Positions 25,225 to 35,753 of a stretch of DNA of 64,000 nucleotides are shown one piece after another (the stretch's first letter is position 1; every line of letters begins with the position of its first letter). The notes beneath the pieces were generated by a model, which saw only the letters and a program-made list of their open reading frames with translations, was not told the DNA's origin and searched no databases. Made by a program: the position numbers and the translations under genes. This DNA is from Posidonia oceanica (taxonomy: Eukaryota > Streptophyta > Magnoliopsida > Alismatales > Posidoniaceae): contig JAZBRS010000059.1 of assembly GCA_037176725.1 (NCBI GenBank), positions 7,117,001 through 7,181,000 of the forward strand. The letters run 5' to 3'.

Positions 25225-26630
25225 CATATAAAGAGTGGAATGAAGAGGATGAATGATTAGCTACCCTAGATGTAAAAAGCTTAAATATTTTATTTTGTGC
25301 TATAAATCAGGAACAATTCAACAAAATATCTAATTGTACAACTTCTCAAGAAGCTTGGCATAACCTTGAAGTAACTCATGAAGGAACAAATCAAGTTAAA
25401 GAAACCAAAATAAATATGCTGGTTCACAAATATAAACTATTCAAAATGAAACCTTATGAGCCTATTGGAGAAATGTTGTCACAGTTTTGTGACATAACAA
25501 ACTCTCTACATGCTCTTGGTAAAAGCTACTCACAAAGTGATTTAGTAAGAAAAGTATTAAGATCATTCACTTCCGAATGGGAAAAGAAAACAATAGCTAT
25601 AGAAGAAGCTAAGGATTTATCAAACTATGCCTTAGAAAATCTTATTGGAAACTTGACTTCTTATGAAGTACAAATGCAAGAAAAGGAAAGTGAAAAACAA
25701 TCAAACAAAAAGGTTATTGCTTTAAAAACCACAACTGATACTGAATCAGAAAATGATAACGATGAAGAAATTGCTCTCATCACCAAAAGATTTCAAAGGT
25801 TCATAAGAAACAAAAAATTTCATAAGAAAGGAAAATCTCATGAACAAGATGAAGTCTCTTTATGTTTCAAGTGTAACAAACCTAGACATATCAAAAGAGA
25901 TTGTCCATTACTTAAAATGAAAACCTTTAGGAAAGACACTAGAAAACCTAAGTAGAAGGCTCTCTAAGCTACTTGGGATGAAACTGATTCTTTATCTGAT
26001 GAAGAATCATCATTGTATACTGAAAGAGCTAACATGTGCTTCATAGCACAAGATGAAAACTCTATATCACCAAATGATGACATGGAAGAATTGATAAATG
26101 CTTTCAATGACATATATGACAAATATAAAACTCTGAAAACTTCATATAAACTCAAAAATAAACAAAACGAAGAACTAGAAAATACAAATAAACAACTCAT
26201 AAATGAAGGAGAAAAATTACTTAATGAAAATGAAGAACTAAACATTAAAAATACCGAGTTAAACATGGATCTCAAACATATGAGAACCAAAATCTCCAAC
26301 CTTGAAAAAGATATAAAAGATCTTAAAGAAAAAAGTAATGACTTATTTAATACTGTTGTAAAATTCACAAAAGGAACAGAAAATCTAGACTTAATCTTAT
26401 CAAGTCAAAAACCTTCACTCTACAAGCATGGTATTGGTTTTTCCCCTTTCAAGGATAAACCATACAAAAATGGATTTATCAGAGCTTCAACAAATGAAAA
26501 ATATATCTTTGTAATTAAAAAACAAAATGCACCTAGAAGGGTTCAGAGGGATAGATTTGGAAGAATTAAATCCTCTCCCACTCAGATTTGGGTACCTAAG
26601 ACATTATTGTCCTCTAATGTAGGAACATGA
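25225..26630 (+). pseudogene. gag of the Sirevirus, main part
   Basis: It continues the gag frame after solo LTR B. It covers the gag core (NMLVHKYKLFKMKPYEPIGE region), the zinc knuckle CFKCNKPRHIKRDC near 25864-25905, and a long coiled coil (about 26090-26350) rich in Asn, Glu and Lys. The tail ends LLSSNVGT. In-frame stops occur near 25247, 25951 and 25965, so full-length gag cannot be made. The CCHC spacing is intact. Confidence 0.92.
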
Positions 26631-27755
26631 AGTACTCAAAGTGGATTTTGGATAGTGGCTACTCCCGTCACATGACCAGAAATCACAGTCTTCTAAGCGT
26701 TCTTAAGTCTAAAGACGAAGGAACAGTCACTTTTGGAGATAATGCCAAAGGAATAATTGTCGGGATCGAATGCGTAGGTAATCCTAATGATCCCTCTATT
26801 GAAAATGTTTTATTAGTAGATGGATTAAAACATAATGTAATTAGCATTAGTCAATTGTGTGATATTGGATATAAAGTCCTGTTTGATAAGAAAGAATGTA
26901 CAATCTTTGATTCAACAACAAATAAAATAATATTCACTAGAAATAGAAAACACAATGTGTATAAAATTAAAATATCCTATGAAACAAATAAAATGATATC
27001 ATATGTAGCTTCTACAAGTGATGATGCTTGGTTATGGTATAGAAGACTTGGCCATGCCAATATGAGACAACTATCAAGATTATCCAAAGGTGATTTTATA
27101 AATCGTTTGCCATAAATTGATTTCAAAAAGGACAAACTTTGTGATGCATGTCAATTTGGAAAACAGATTAAATCCTCTTTCAAAACTAAAGAAATGATTT
27201 CTACCACCAAACCATTAGAATTGCTTCATATCGATTTATTAGGTCCAAGTAGAACTCTAAGTTTAGGAGGAAAAAGATATGCTTTTGTTTTGGTTGATGA
27301 TTTCCGAGATTTACTTGGATATTGTTTCTAACCAACAAAAATGATGTATTTTCGGAATTTCAAAAGTTTTGTAAAAAGATCTAAAATGAAAAAGGATTAA
27401 ACAATATCAAAATTAGAAGTGATCATGGAGGAGAGTTTGAAAATGATAGTTTTGAAAATTTCAGTTTAAGAAAATGGTTTTCAACACAATTTTCCTTTTT
27501 CAAGAACAAAATGGAGTTGTTGAATGAAAAAATAGAACATTGCAAGAAATGGCTAGGACTATGCTATGTAAAAACAATTTTCCTAAGCATTTCTGGGCTG
27601 AAGCTGTAAATACAATATGTTATATTTTGAACCGAGTTTTACTTAGACCTATCTTAAATAAAACTCCTTTTGAGCTTTGGTTTTGCTAGACCCCACAAAT
27701 TTCGTATTTTAAAGTCTTTGGTTGCAAATGTTTTATTTTAAACACCAAGGATAAC
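26627..27755 (+). pseudogene. Sirevirus pol: protease, GAG-pre-integrase and integrase core
   Basis: The frame starts with an ATG overlapping the gag stop (ATGA). The protease site is WILDSGYSRHMTRNH. A GAG-pre-integrase segment (WLWYRRLGHANMRQLSRLSK) follows at about 27028-27090, then the integrase zinc finger CDACQFGKQ near 27143. Core motifs remain as a DLLGP segment near 27237, DHGGEFEND near 27420 and EQNGVVE near 27508. The integrase core has many stops and at least two frame changes between 27115 and 27756, so it is dead. The minus-strand copy has the more canonical GCSCH at the protease site. Confidence 0.9.
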
Positions 27756-28393
27756 TTGGATAAATTTGATCCTAAATCTGATGAAGGAATATTTCTTGGA
27801 TATTCCTCTAGAAGCAAAGTTTATAGAATTTATAATAAAAGAACACTTACTATTGAGGAATCAATGCATGTAAACTTTGGTGAAAATAAAATCACTATTA
27901 TAAATATAGAAAATGAAGAAAATATTCAAGAAAATCAAGTAAATAAACCTAAAGAAAACAAAGACACACCCAAACTTGAAGAAAATAACACTTCAAACTG
28001 GCAATTCGTTCATGGTCATCTAAAAGAACAAATCATTGGAGAAATCTCCAAAGGAATTCTGACCAGATCCAAACTGGATTACGAATGTGCATCATATGCA
28101 TTCATATCATCTATTGAGTCTAAAAATATACATGATGCTTGCAAGGATGAATATTGGATGGTTGCTATGAATGAAGAATTAAATCAATTTCAAAGAAACA
28201 ATGTGTGAGAATTAGTTCCAAAACTTAAAGATCACTAAATCATAGGAAATAAGTGGATATATAGAAACAAATTAGATGAATTTGGAAACATAGTGAAAAA
28301 TAAGGCTAGATTAGTACACAATGTTATAATCAAGAAGAAGGAATCGACTTTGATAAAACCTATGCTCTAGTAGCTAGACTAGAATCAATAAGA
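27756..28393 (+). pseudogene. Sirevirus pol: integrase C-terminal region to start of RT
   Basis: An open stretch, 27756-28208, carries the post-integrase region GIFLGYSSRSKVYRIYNKRT and a variable Asn/Glu-rich linker, then DEYWMVAMNEELNQFQRN, the usual start of the copia RT domain. A stop and a frameshift follow (28208-28390), with the degraded RT N-terminus still visible: GNKWIYRNKLDEFGNIVKNK. Confidence 0.88.
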
Positions 28394-29650
28394 ATGCTGT
28401 TAGCTTATGCAAGTTCAATGAGTTTCAAGTTAAATCAAATGGATGTGAAAAGTGCCTTTTTAAATGGGGTAATTGAGGAAGAAGTGTATGTCAAACAACC
28501 TCCTGGATTTGAACATGAAGTATATATTAATTATGTATTCAAATTAAACAAAGCTCTCTATGGCCTAAAACAAGCTCCTAGAGCTTGGTATGATAGATTG
28601 AAGAAATTTTTAATTGAAAAAGATTTTGTTATTGGAGTTGCTGACACAACATTGTTTATCAAGAAAAATGAAAAAGGCATACTATTAATCCAAATCTATG
28701 TTGATGATATCAATTTTGAATCAACAAATGAAGATCTATGTGAAGAATTCTCTAATATTATGCAAAAAGAATTTGAGATAAGTATGATGGGAGAATTAAA
28801 TTACTTTCTTAGATTTCAAGTAAAGCAAATGAATGAAAGAATATTCATCCACCAAGAAAAATATACAAACGAATTATTAAAAAGATTTGGAATGGAAAAC
28901 TCAAAGGATACTAGAACACCTATGAGTACAAATACTAAGTTAGACAAGGATGAAAATGGAAAAGATGTAGATCAAAAGCTATTTAGATGCATGATAGGTT
29001 CTCTACTTTATTTGACTGCTAGTAGACCAGATATCATGTTTAGTGTATGTCTTTGTGCCCGATATCAAGCCGCACCAAAGGAATCCCATCTGACTGCAGT
29101 CAAAAGAATATTTAGATATCTACATGGAACTACAGAATTAGGTTTATTTTATCCAAACAATACAAATTTAGAATTAATAGGTTATAACGATGCTGATTAT
29201 GCTGGATGTAAGACAGATAGAAAAAGCATTAATGGAACCTGTCAATTTTTAGGGCATTCTTTGGTTTCTTGGTTTAGCGAGAAACAAAATAGTGTAGCTC
29301 TATCCACTACTGAGGCAGAATATATAGCAGCCGGATGTTGCTGTGCCCAAATATTGTGGATGAAACAAACATTAAAAGATTTTGAATTAATATTTAACAT
29401 AACACCTATAATGTGTGATAGTACAAGTGCAATAAATCTATCTAAAAATCCTGTAAATCATTCCAGAACCAAACATATTAAAGTTCGACATCATTTTTTG
29501 AGAGATCATGTTGCCAAAAATAATATAAAATTAGAATTCATCACAACATCTGATCAATTAGCTGACATCCTAACTAAACCTCTTGATGAGGCTCAATTTG
29601 TAAAAATCAGAAGAAACTTAGGCATATGCAAAGTATGTGAAATAATATAA
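28394..29650 (+). pseudogene. Sirevirus pol: reverse transcriptase and RNase H
   Basis: A 418-aa open frame. RT motifs in order are QMDVKSAFLNGVIEEEVYVK, GLKQAPRAWYDRLKKFL and the catalytic YVDDI (usually YVDDIIF, here followed by NFESTNED). RNase H lies at about 29160-29560, with LIGYNDADYAGCKTDRKS, LSTTEAEYIA and a C-terminal DILTKPLDEAQF signature. The frame stops at 29650. This part is nearly intact, unlike the integrase, but the upstream breaks mean no complete polyprotein. Confidence 0.92.
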
Positions 29651-29689
29651 ACTTGTGTTTAGAACAAAAATCAGAATCGGCACACCGAT

Positions 29690-30125
29690 TAAAATCGGTA
29701 CACCATTCTCTGAAAAATCTGTCAGTTTTTTGTTGCACCGTTTTTTACCGGTTTATCGAAAATCCTTGATTCGGGAGAACCTTTTATGTCGGTCTACCGT
29801 TATTAAATCAAGGTAATATAAAAAGTCCTATCGATCAAAATACCGATCTGCCGAAAATCTCTGTTTCGGGAGAACCTTTTATACCGGTCTACCGAAACTC
29901 CCTGATTCGGGAGAACTTTTTTTTGGGCGGTCTGCCGAAAATCCCTGTTTCGAGAGAACCTTCTTTAGCGGTTTGCCGAAATTCCCTATTTCGGGAGAAC
30001 CTTCTATACCGGTTTGCCGAAATCACTGTTTCGGTCAAACCTTTTGTACCGGTGTGTCAACTTTGCCAGCTGTTTTAAGTATTTCGGCATACCGATTTCA
30101 TATCGGGATACCGATGTCGTTCAAA
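29690..30125 (+). repeat. Imperfect 41-44-bp repeats with CGGTxTACCGA palindromes, between pol and the extra ORF
   Basis: A phrase like TTTCGGGAGAACCTTTTATA followed by CCGGTCTACCG repeats about six times, with GGGAGAACC-type cores near 29774, 29868, 29908, 29951 and 29992. The last part (30080-30115) reads GGCATACCGATTTCATATCG, very similar to the palindrome units in the LTR U3. No protein reads through it. Confidence 0.85.
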
Positions 30126-30138
30126 AATAGTTCCACCG

Positions 30139-30145
30139 TATAAAA
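30139..30145 (+). promoter_or_regulatory. Candidate internal TATA box for the extra Sirevirus ORF
   Basis: TATAAAA lies about 30 bp upstream of a pyrimidine-rich start region (TTTTTTCTCTTCATCTCC, 30164-30181) and just after the CGGTATACCG-like array. The roughly 120 nt from there to the ORF contain no ATG. The layout copies that of the LTR promoter (array, then TATAAATA at 32686-32693 in the 3' LTR). That it is a working promoter is inference. A splice acceptor at CCCTAG near 30229 is an alternative way to express the ORF. Confidence 0.45.
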
Positions 30146-30293
30146 ACGCCTAGGGTTCCACCGTTTTTTCTCTTCATCTCCTTCGACCGACTCCTCCAAA
30201 CCTCCACTCCTCTCACTCTTCCAAACCCTAGCAACCCATTCCTCCACCAGATCTCTCACCCTCTCGTCCTACATTCCCCATCCGACCATTACA

Positions 30294-31376
30294 ATGGCCC
30301 CCAAGAAGAGCTGTGCGTCCAAGCCAAAGCGAAATGCTCCGGCTGACTCCTCCGACGACGACGACCATACGTACGGCAACCAGAGCCTTCTCTTCATCAA
30401 TGATGAAGCACGGAAGAACCATCAACACTTCTTTGCCAATAGGGAAGTCCTCACGGGCTGAAAGGTTGTTTTTAACTCCCTTGGTCCAAAAATTGGTCCT
30501 CTTTTTGAAGTTCAATCGTTAATACCTATGCTTGCTTCCATTGGTGATACTCATTATTTTCCACATTTAGTTTCTCAATTTTATGCCAACCTACAAATTT
30601 CCCAAGATACCTATACATCATACCTTGTAGGAGTAGACATCCCTTTTGATGAAACACTATTTGGACAACTTCTAAAAATCCCATCCACTGGAATTGATCT
30701 TACAGAGTCCATTGAGGAATTAGGTTGGTCATGCTTAGACATCAACAAGTCCATATCCCAAAATAAGAAAAGCACATTTTTACCTAATAAGATCAACCAA
30801 TTAACAAAAGAATCTAGGATCATAGCCTATATCCTAGCCGCCAACATCATCCAAAAGAAAGGTCACTTTGATGAACTTCGAAGTATGACCTGCAAAGCTG
30901 TATATGCCATAACTAAAAAAAATTCCAGTAAATTGGTCCCACATCATATGCCATCATCTCACCCACATCAAGACCAAGCTATTTTATGGTCCTCTCCTCA
31001 CTTACCTATTCATTCATTACGACATCCCTTTATCCCATGAGCCATCTCTTCCTGTTAGGACAAAACCCTTAGATTTTGTCACCATCAATAAAATGGAACA
31101 AGCATCCGATCGAGCTCGAACTTCCGGTCCCTCTTCTTCGAGTGCTCCCGCACAAGAAGCTGAATCTTCTGATGAAGATCAAGAGGACCCTCTTAAAGAG
31201 GACCTTGATGACCTACAGAAGAAGGTTGAAGCCATGCAATTAGAACAAACTCGCCAATTCGCTGGCATTGTCGATTGGCAATACCGCACAACTCAATGGC
31301 AAGGCCAAATGCAAGAAATGCTCTACAAGATCCAACAGAAGCTCGCTGACTCCGATGACGACGATTCTCCTCATTA
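30294..31376 (+). pseudogene. Extra ORF in the env position of the Sirevirus
   Basis: It begins ACAATGGCC, a good plant initiation context, and encodes a basic then acidic N-terminus (MAPKKSCASKPKRNAPADSS, then DDDD). The middle part (FYANLQIS, YLVGVDIPFDETLFGQLLKI) resembles what I know as the putative plant transposon protein domain found in many plant retroelement ORFs. The C-terminus is Ser/Glu-rich with a predicted coiled coil (DLDDLQKKVEAMQLEQTRQF, about 31200-31260) and ends DSDDDDSPH. There is one in-frame TGA near 30460. A one-base frameshift lies at an A8 run near 30917-30924, after which the frame continues to 31376. No clear signal peptide or membrane segment is visible, so env-like describes its place only. 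Confidence 0.75.
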
Positions 31377-31727
31377 AATTCTGTTCTTGTATGATTGTAA
31401 ATATTTTGACAATTGTTGTGGCTCTTTAAAACTCTTCTATGAATGAACACTCGTCTTTATCAATGGATGCTTAGTATCATCTAGTTATTTCAAACATTTA
31501 AATTTCGAAATGTATGACGATATATGCATATCTACTATAAATTGAGTTCAAATGAACATCTATGTTTTGCCAGTAAAAAAACTTCAAAAATGCTTACCTA
31601 GTAATCTATGTTGTTCAAAATTACAATGTTTATTACTTTATGTTTAAAGAGGAAAGCCATTCTATTTTCTTAGAAAGAAAATAATTATTCTTGTGTATTA
31701 CATTATCATTTTTTTGTTAATGACAAA

Positions 31728-31932
31728 AAGGGGGAGAAACAGTTAACATCAAATGGCTTAAATACACTAATGCTTATAGTAAGGGGGAGCCTACGAAAAG
31801 TATTTTCCATACTTATCTAGGCATATAGTAAGGGGGAGCGTTGATACAGATTTTTTTAGTATATTTGACATTATATCAAAATTTAAATGGGATGTTAAAT
31901 ACAACTTTTGTCATCATAAAAAAGGGAGAGAT
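31728..31932 (+). other. Multiple polypurine tracts of the Sirevirus
   Basis: AAGGGGGAG occurs at 31728-31736, 31781-31789 and 31830-31838, and a final AAAAAAGGGAGAG (31918-31930) abuts the 3' LTR. Repeated AAGGGGGAG tracts before the 3' LTR are a known hallmark of Sireviruses. They prime plus-strand DNA synthesis. Confidence 0.88.
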
Positions 31933-33199
31933 TATTGATAAAATCTATGACATATTTAGTTTTGATGATAACAAATTGTTTTGAGCTATCCTAAGATAGG
32001 AATACATCTGGGAAAGCTCACTTATAATACACATCAAGTGAAGCATCAGAAGCAGCAAAGATTACTCATCAAGCGTTCATGAAGACAAGAAGAATGGACA
32101 AGAAGACCATTTTTGTTGTTGTAATATGATTGTATATTTTTCCTCATTATTGTACTGTGTAAGTGTAATAGATCTCTTAAGGTGTAATAAGTCCTAAAAA
32201 GAACTTAGGAAATATCCATACCCAAGGATCAGAAGAAATCAAATAAGAAAAGATAAGGAATAGAAAACAGGTCAAAATCGGCAAACCGTTTCATACCGGT
32301 ATACCGATTTAGGGTAAAATAGGAAAATCATTTACTTCTGACCGTTATAAGAGTGTGACCAAAATCGGCAGAACTATTTTTCACCGGCATACCGATTTAG
32401 TGTTAATTAGAAAAACATTTACTTATAACCGTTACACTAAGAAAATGAGATTAGGTCAAAAATCGACAGAACCATTTTCCAACGGTATACCGATTTAGTG
32501 GTTAACAGAAAATCATTTATTTTTTACCGTTATGGGTTTTCGGCACAACCATGATTCATCGGTCTGCCGATGACTGTTGATCGTTAAGATTTTCGGTCAA
32601 CCGGTCATTTTCGGTCTACCGATTTAGTTGTCTTGGTCTATCTTTGAGCTAGCCATTAGACACACTTTGTGACCTAGCTAAAACATATAAATAGGACTCC
32701 AAGGACCTCACTAAAGGACACCAATACAAGTGATATTATATACTCCATACTTCAAGTTCCAAAATCCTTTTTCCAAGTGAGATTTATCCCTAGCAAGTGT
32801 TCAAAAGCTAAAGTATATTGTGGGAGATCAAAAAGAGTTATTTCTTAGAGCAAATTGTAAACAATGGTGATATCCTTCTCCAGCTGAGGGAAGGACTCTA
32901 CGGTGTGTGCAGAGGAGATTGTAATCTTCATCAAGTAAGTGTAGTTTACTGTGATTTAAGATTAATAGAACTCCAGAGGGAATCTGGGAGTGGACTAGGC
33001 CGGGTGGCTGAACCACTATATATAACTGTGTTATTCATTATCTCTTTTCCTTTTCTTTGCATGTTTTAGTATAAAATTCAATACCATATATTGTGCAAAT
33101 ATAATTGTGTATTTATTTTGTGCTAAATAATTCAAAGAATTCTGTAAACCTTTAAATTTCTCTATTCACCCCCCTCTAGAGTATCACTAGATCCTAACA
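31933..33199 (+). repeat. 3' LTR of the Sirevirus
   Basis: 1267 bp, starting TATTGATAAAATC (first G of TGTTG changed to A) and ending ATCCTAACA. It has a TATA box TATAAATA at 32686-32693 and one palindrome unit fewer than the 5' LTR. Differences from the 5' LTR are scattered single bases, about two dozen by eye. Confidence 0.93.
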
Positions 33200-33204
33200 A
33201 TATA

Positions 33205-34617
33205 TACTTGGAACCGAACCGAACCGTCCAAAAGTCGGTCGGTTTGATTCGGTTCTCGATTCTTAATCTAAATATCTATCAAAATATGATTCAACAATAT
33301 TATAACTTCTACATTACATATACAATATATTTTGTTAGTCTACAAAAAAAAAATACACAATCCAATAAAACAAACCTCTCAATTGTGTTAAAATTAAACA
33401 AAACATTATTGGAGAACATTATGTATGTGAACATGCAATCAGTCCAGCAAAGTTAAGATGAAACGACTATAGCTAGACATGCACTTCTCTGGTCACAAAT
33501 GACAAGAGCAATAGGTATTCTTCACTTGAATACCAAGAAAAGCCGAGAGACATTTTTTTCTAACAACATTTCAATGAAAAACAATCCCATGAGATGCTCA
33601 AGCATGTACAAGATCTTTTTCCTAAAGCCACCAAACCCATCCCTCTCTTTCTCCAAATCCATGCTCACACTGAAGTAAAGTATGGTCCAAAAGACCCAAC
33701 CCGCAAGATCTCATTTCCTTCTCCACAAGCTATCCATCTTTTTCAACCACGTTTGTGGTGCATGATCCAACAATATTTATTTATGCATCCATAAATAAGT
33801 ATACTTTAAACTTTGGAAAATAACAGGAAAGAAGAGTGCTTGTTGGTTGTCGGTGCAAATCGACCGTCAGCGCACGGTGGAGCTCGGGCACTGGTCGGCG
33901 GTCGCTGGAGTAGATCAGCGTGCGGTAGAGCTCGAGCACTAGTCAGTGGTCGCTAGAGTAGATCAGTATGTGGTGGAGCTCGGGCAATGGTCGGCGGTCG
34001 CTGAAGCAAATCGGCGTGCTGTGGAGGTCGGGCAATGGTTGGCGATCGTTGGAGTAGATCGATGTGCAGTGGAGCTCGGGCACTGGTCGACGGCCGCTAG
34101 ATCAGGTCGGCATGCGGTGGAGCTCGGGCACTGGTCGGCAGTCGCTGGAGCAGATCGACGTGTGGTGGAGCACCGAGCACGGGCACTGGTCGGCTGGTCA
34201 ATCGAGGCTGGAGCGGTGGAGCACCGAACATGGATACTAGTCGGTTGGCCGCTGGAGGTTGGAGCCTGGAGCGGTGGAGCGGCAGCACTGGTCAGTTGGA
34301 ATGGTGGATAGGGTTTTAAGGATTTGAACCTTTGAAGATTGAAATAATGAAATGTAGAAGGATTTTATCTTTTATACTATTTTAAATAAAAATGAACAGT
34401 AAAGATTTAAAATCAGTAGATGAATGTTGGATATGTATATATATATAATATATTAATATTTAGATCGATTCGTAGTTCGATTCAGTTAACTATAATTAGA
34501 ATCAAGAACTAAATCATCAAGGACGATTCTAAAATTTGAGAACTGAAACGAACCATTCAACAAATCAAAATCAAATCAAACAATAAAAAATAATTTAAGT
34601 AACCATGTGCACTCTAT
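33205..34617. mobile_element. Right part of the split hAT-like element
   Basis: It resumes the ACCGAACCG-rich sequence broken off at 12068 and contains a 48-bp minisatellite. It ends AACCATGTGCACTCTAT, the inverted partner of the left terminus at 11979. The 8-bp flank CACACTCG resembles TACACCCG on the left. Joined, the element would be about 1.5 kb and non-autonomous. A short ORF at 33594-33794 is not recognised. Confidence 0.55.
33877..34180. repeat. 48-bp minisatellite, about 6 units
   Basis: AGCTCGGGCA or close variants recur at 33881, 33929, 33977, 34025, 34073 and 34121, exactly 48 bp apart, with the intervening part GGTCGGCGGTCGCTGGAGTA. Degenerate units continue to about 34290. The 121-aa plus-strand ORF across it is a product of the repeat period (16 codons), not a recognised gene. 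Confidence 0.9.
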
Positions 34618-35067
34618 CACACTCGTCACAATAAAATATTAACAATCACCCTCTAACTTGGGAAAAAAAAAGTAGTACTGTAGAATGAGTCACGGCGGGC
34701 CCCACGAGAGCATCGACTGCCAAGTGCCACCGCCCCAGGAGCATGTGCCAGGTGTAATCTAGCTCGGTTGCGGGCCCCACACTCCTTTCCCAAGACCTCG
34801 GCGAAATAAAATAAAAAAACTCAACAAAGCGCAAACCCAACCCCACCACCCCAACTCGCACCACCACCCGCCACCACCCCGCCCCCCCAACACACACTTT
34901 TTTTTGCTTCTGGCATTTTGCTCTTTTTCCCGGCTTTTGACTTTTGAGAACAGGAAGCGAGTCTGTCTACCTTGCGTGGCGGGCAAAATATACTGGACCG
35001 GTGCAACGTGGCCACGTCAGGGACTGCGCCTGTACACGCGTCATGATTTTGTGATCGAACTCTCTGC

Positions 35068-35073
35068 CACGTG
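35068..35073. promoter_or_regulatory. G-box core CACGTG
   Basis: It sits in GCCACGTGTAC, about 680 bp upstream of the TATA box of the next gene. This is a typical plant bZIP/bHLH binding core. Function at this distance is not shown. Confidence 0.35.
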
Positions 35074-35690
35074 TACTTCCTTTCCTTTTTTTTACTAGTT
35101 TGGACGATGCTGCCGATTTAGGTTCAAGGGTGTCATGTTCTCACAGAGCTATTATTTCTGTCCAGTATATTTCTCCAATTCCTAGAATATGAACCTACAA
35201 CTTGGCTATTATGGTAATCATGGAGGAACTCCTGCAAATAAACAAACATACACTGCCTATGAACGGTTGGATTTGAACAAATTTAGCATGACGAGTGTTT
35301 GGGCCCTGTTAGACTACTTCAATGTACATTTCATATTGTGATCATTCGCCTTATTATGGTCAATGGAATAAAATTCGTTATCTTAAGTCTGTAAGACTTT
35401 TCGTCGAGTGTTGCAGGTAGGAATTAAGATCAAATACAACTTAAAATACAATAACCATTGATTAGTCCTACAAAGCATGACATCTGATGTGACCTCTTCT
35501 AACAACAAGAACAACACACGTCGAATCCGAACCGCCACCGGCTCACAAAAATATCACACATGTGGACTACTTCGAAAACCGAACCAATTCTTAGACCGGA
35601 AACGGAGAAAAGAAGAAGAAGGAGCTGATTGATTCCCAACTTTTTCTAGAAGTCATAAGTCGTTTCCCTCCCTCGACCCCCCGGTCAAAC

Positions 35691-35718
35691 CACCACCACC
35701 ACCACCACCACCACCACT
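35691..35718. repeat. (CCA)n microsatellite
   Basis: An uninterrupted ACC/CCA trinucleotide run of about nine units in the promoter of the trehalose phosphatase gene, roughly 30 bp upstream of its TATA box. Confidence 0.9.
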
Positions 35719-35745
35719 CTTTCCTTGTTCCGCACGTCTCAACCC

Positions 35746-35753
35746 TATAAATA
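35746..35753 (+). promoter_or_regulatory. TATA box of the trehalose phosphatase gene
   Basis: TATAAATA in CCCTATAAATACCC is followed by a CT-rich leader (35760-35860). Transcription would start near 35780. The first leader exon would end at 35887 before the donor GTATAC. Confidence 0.65.

Larger units (their letters stand above)
17582..33199 (+). mobile_element. Sirevirus-type Ty1/copia retrotransposon (complete, interrupted, coding-defective)
   Basis: The element is bounded by two LTRs and a 5-bp duplication ATATA (17577-17581 and 33200-33204). It has a PBS, gag with CCHC knuckle and long coiled-coil tail, protease, integrase, reverse transcriptase, RNase H, an extra ORF between pol and the 3' LTR, and repeated AAGGGGGAG polypurine tracts. 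These last two traits, with the domain order, mark the Sirevirus/Maximus lineage. Without the 6060-bp solo LTR in gag the element is about 9.56 kb. By eye the LTRs differ by about 2% over their shared length, apart from one 88-bp repeat unit, so insertion was fairly recent. Gag, integrase and the extra ORF nevertheless carry stops and frameshifts. Confidence 0.93.
34618..35745. other. Upstream region of the trehalose phosphatase gene
   Basis: No gene recognised. It contains C/A-rich sequence (34850-34895), the palindromic G-box core CACGTG at 35068-35073 and a CCACGTCA-like element near 35010. A CCA trinucleotide run lies just before the TATA box. G-box/ABRE-like sites suggest light, ABA or bZIP/bHLH control, but this is inference from motifs only. 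Confidence 0.5.

Noticed and set aside
30294..31376. Considered as a true envelope glycoprotein gene
   Set aside because: It has no visible signal peptide, transmembrane segment or fusion-type region. Only its position is env-like, and the middle resembles a plant retroelement domain.
33946..34311. 121-aa plus-strand repeat ORF
   Set aside because: It comes from the 48-bp minisatellite; no recognised domain, leader or promoter.
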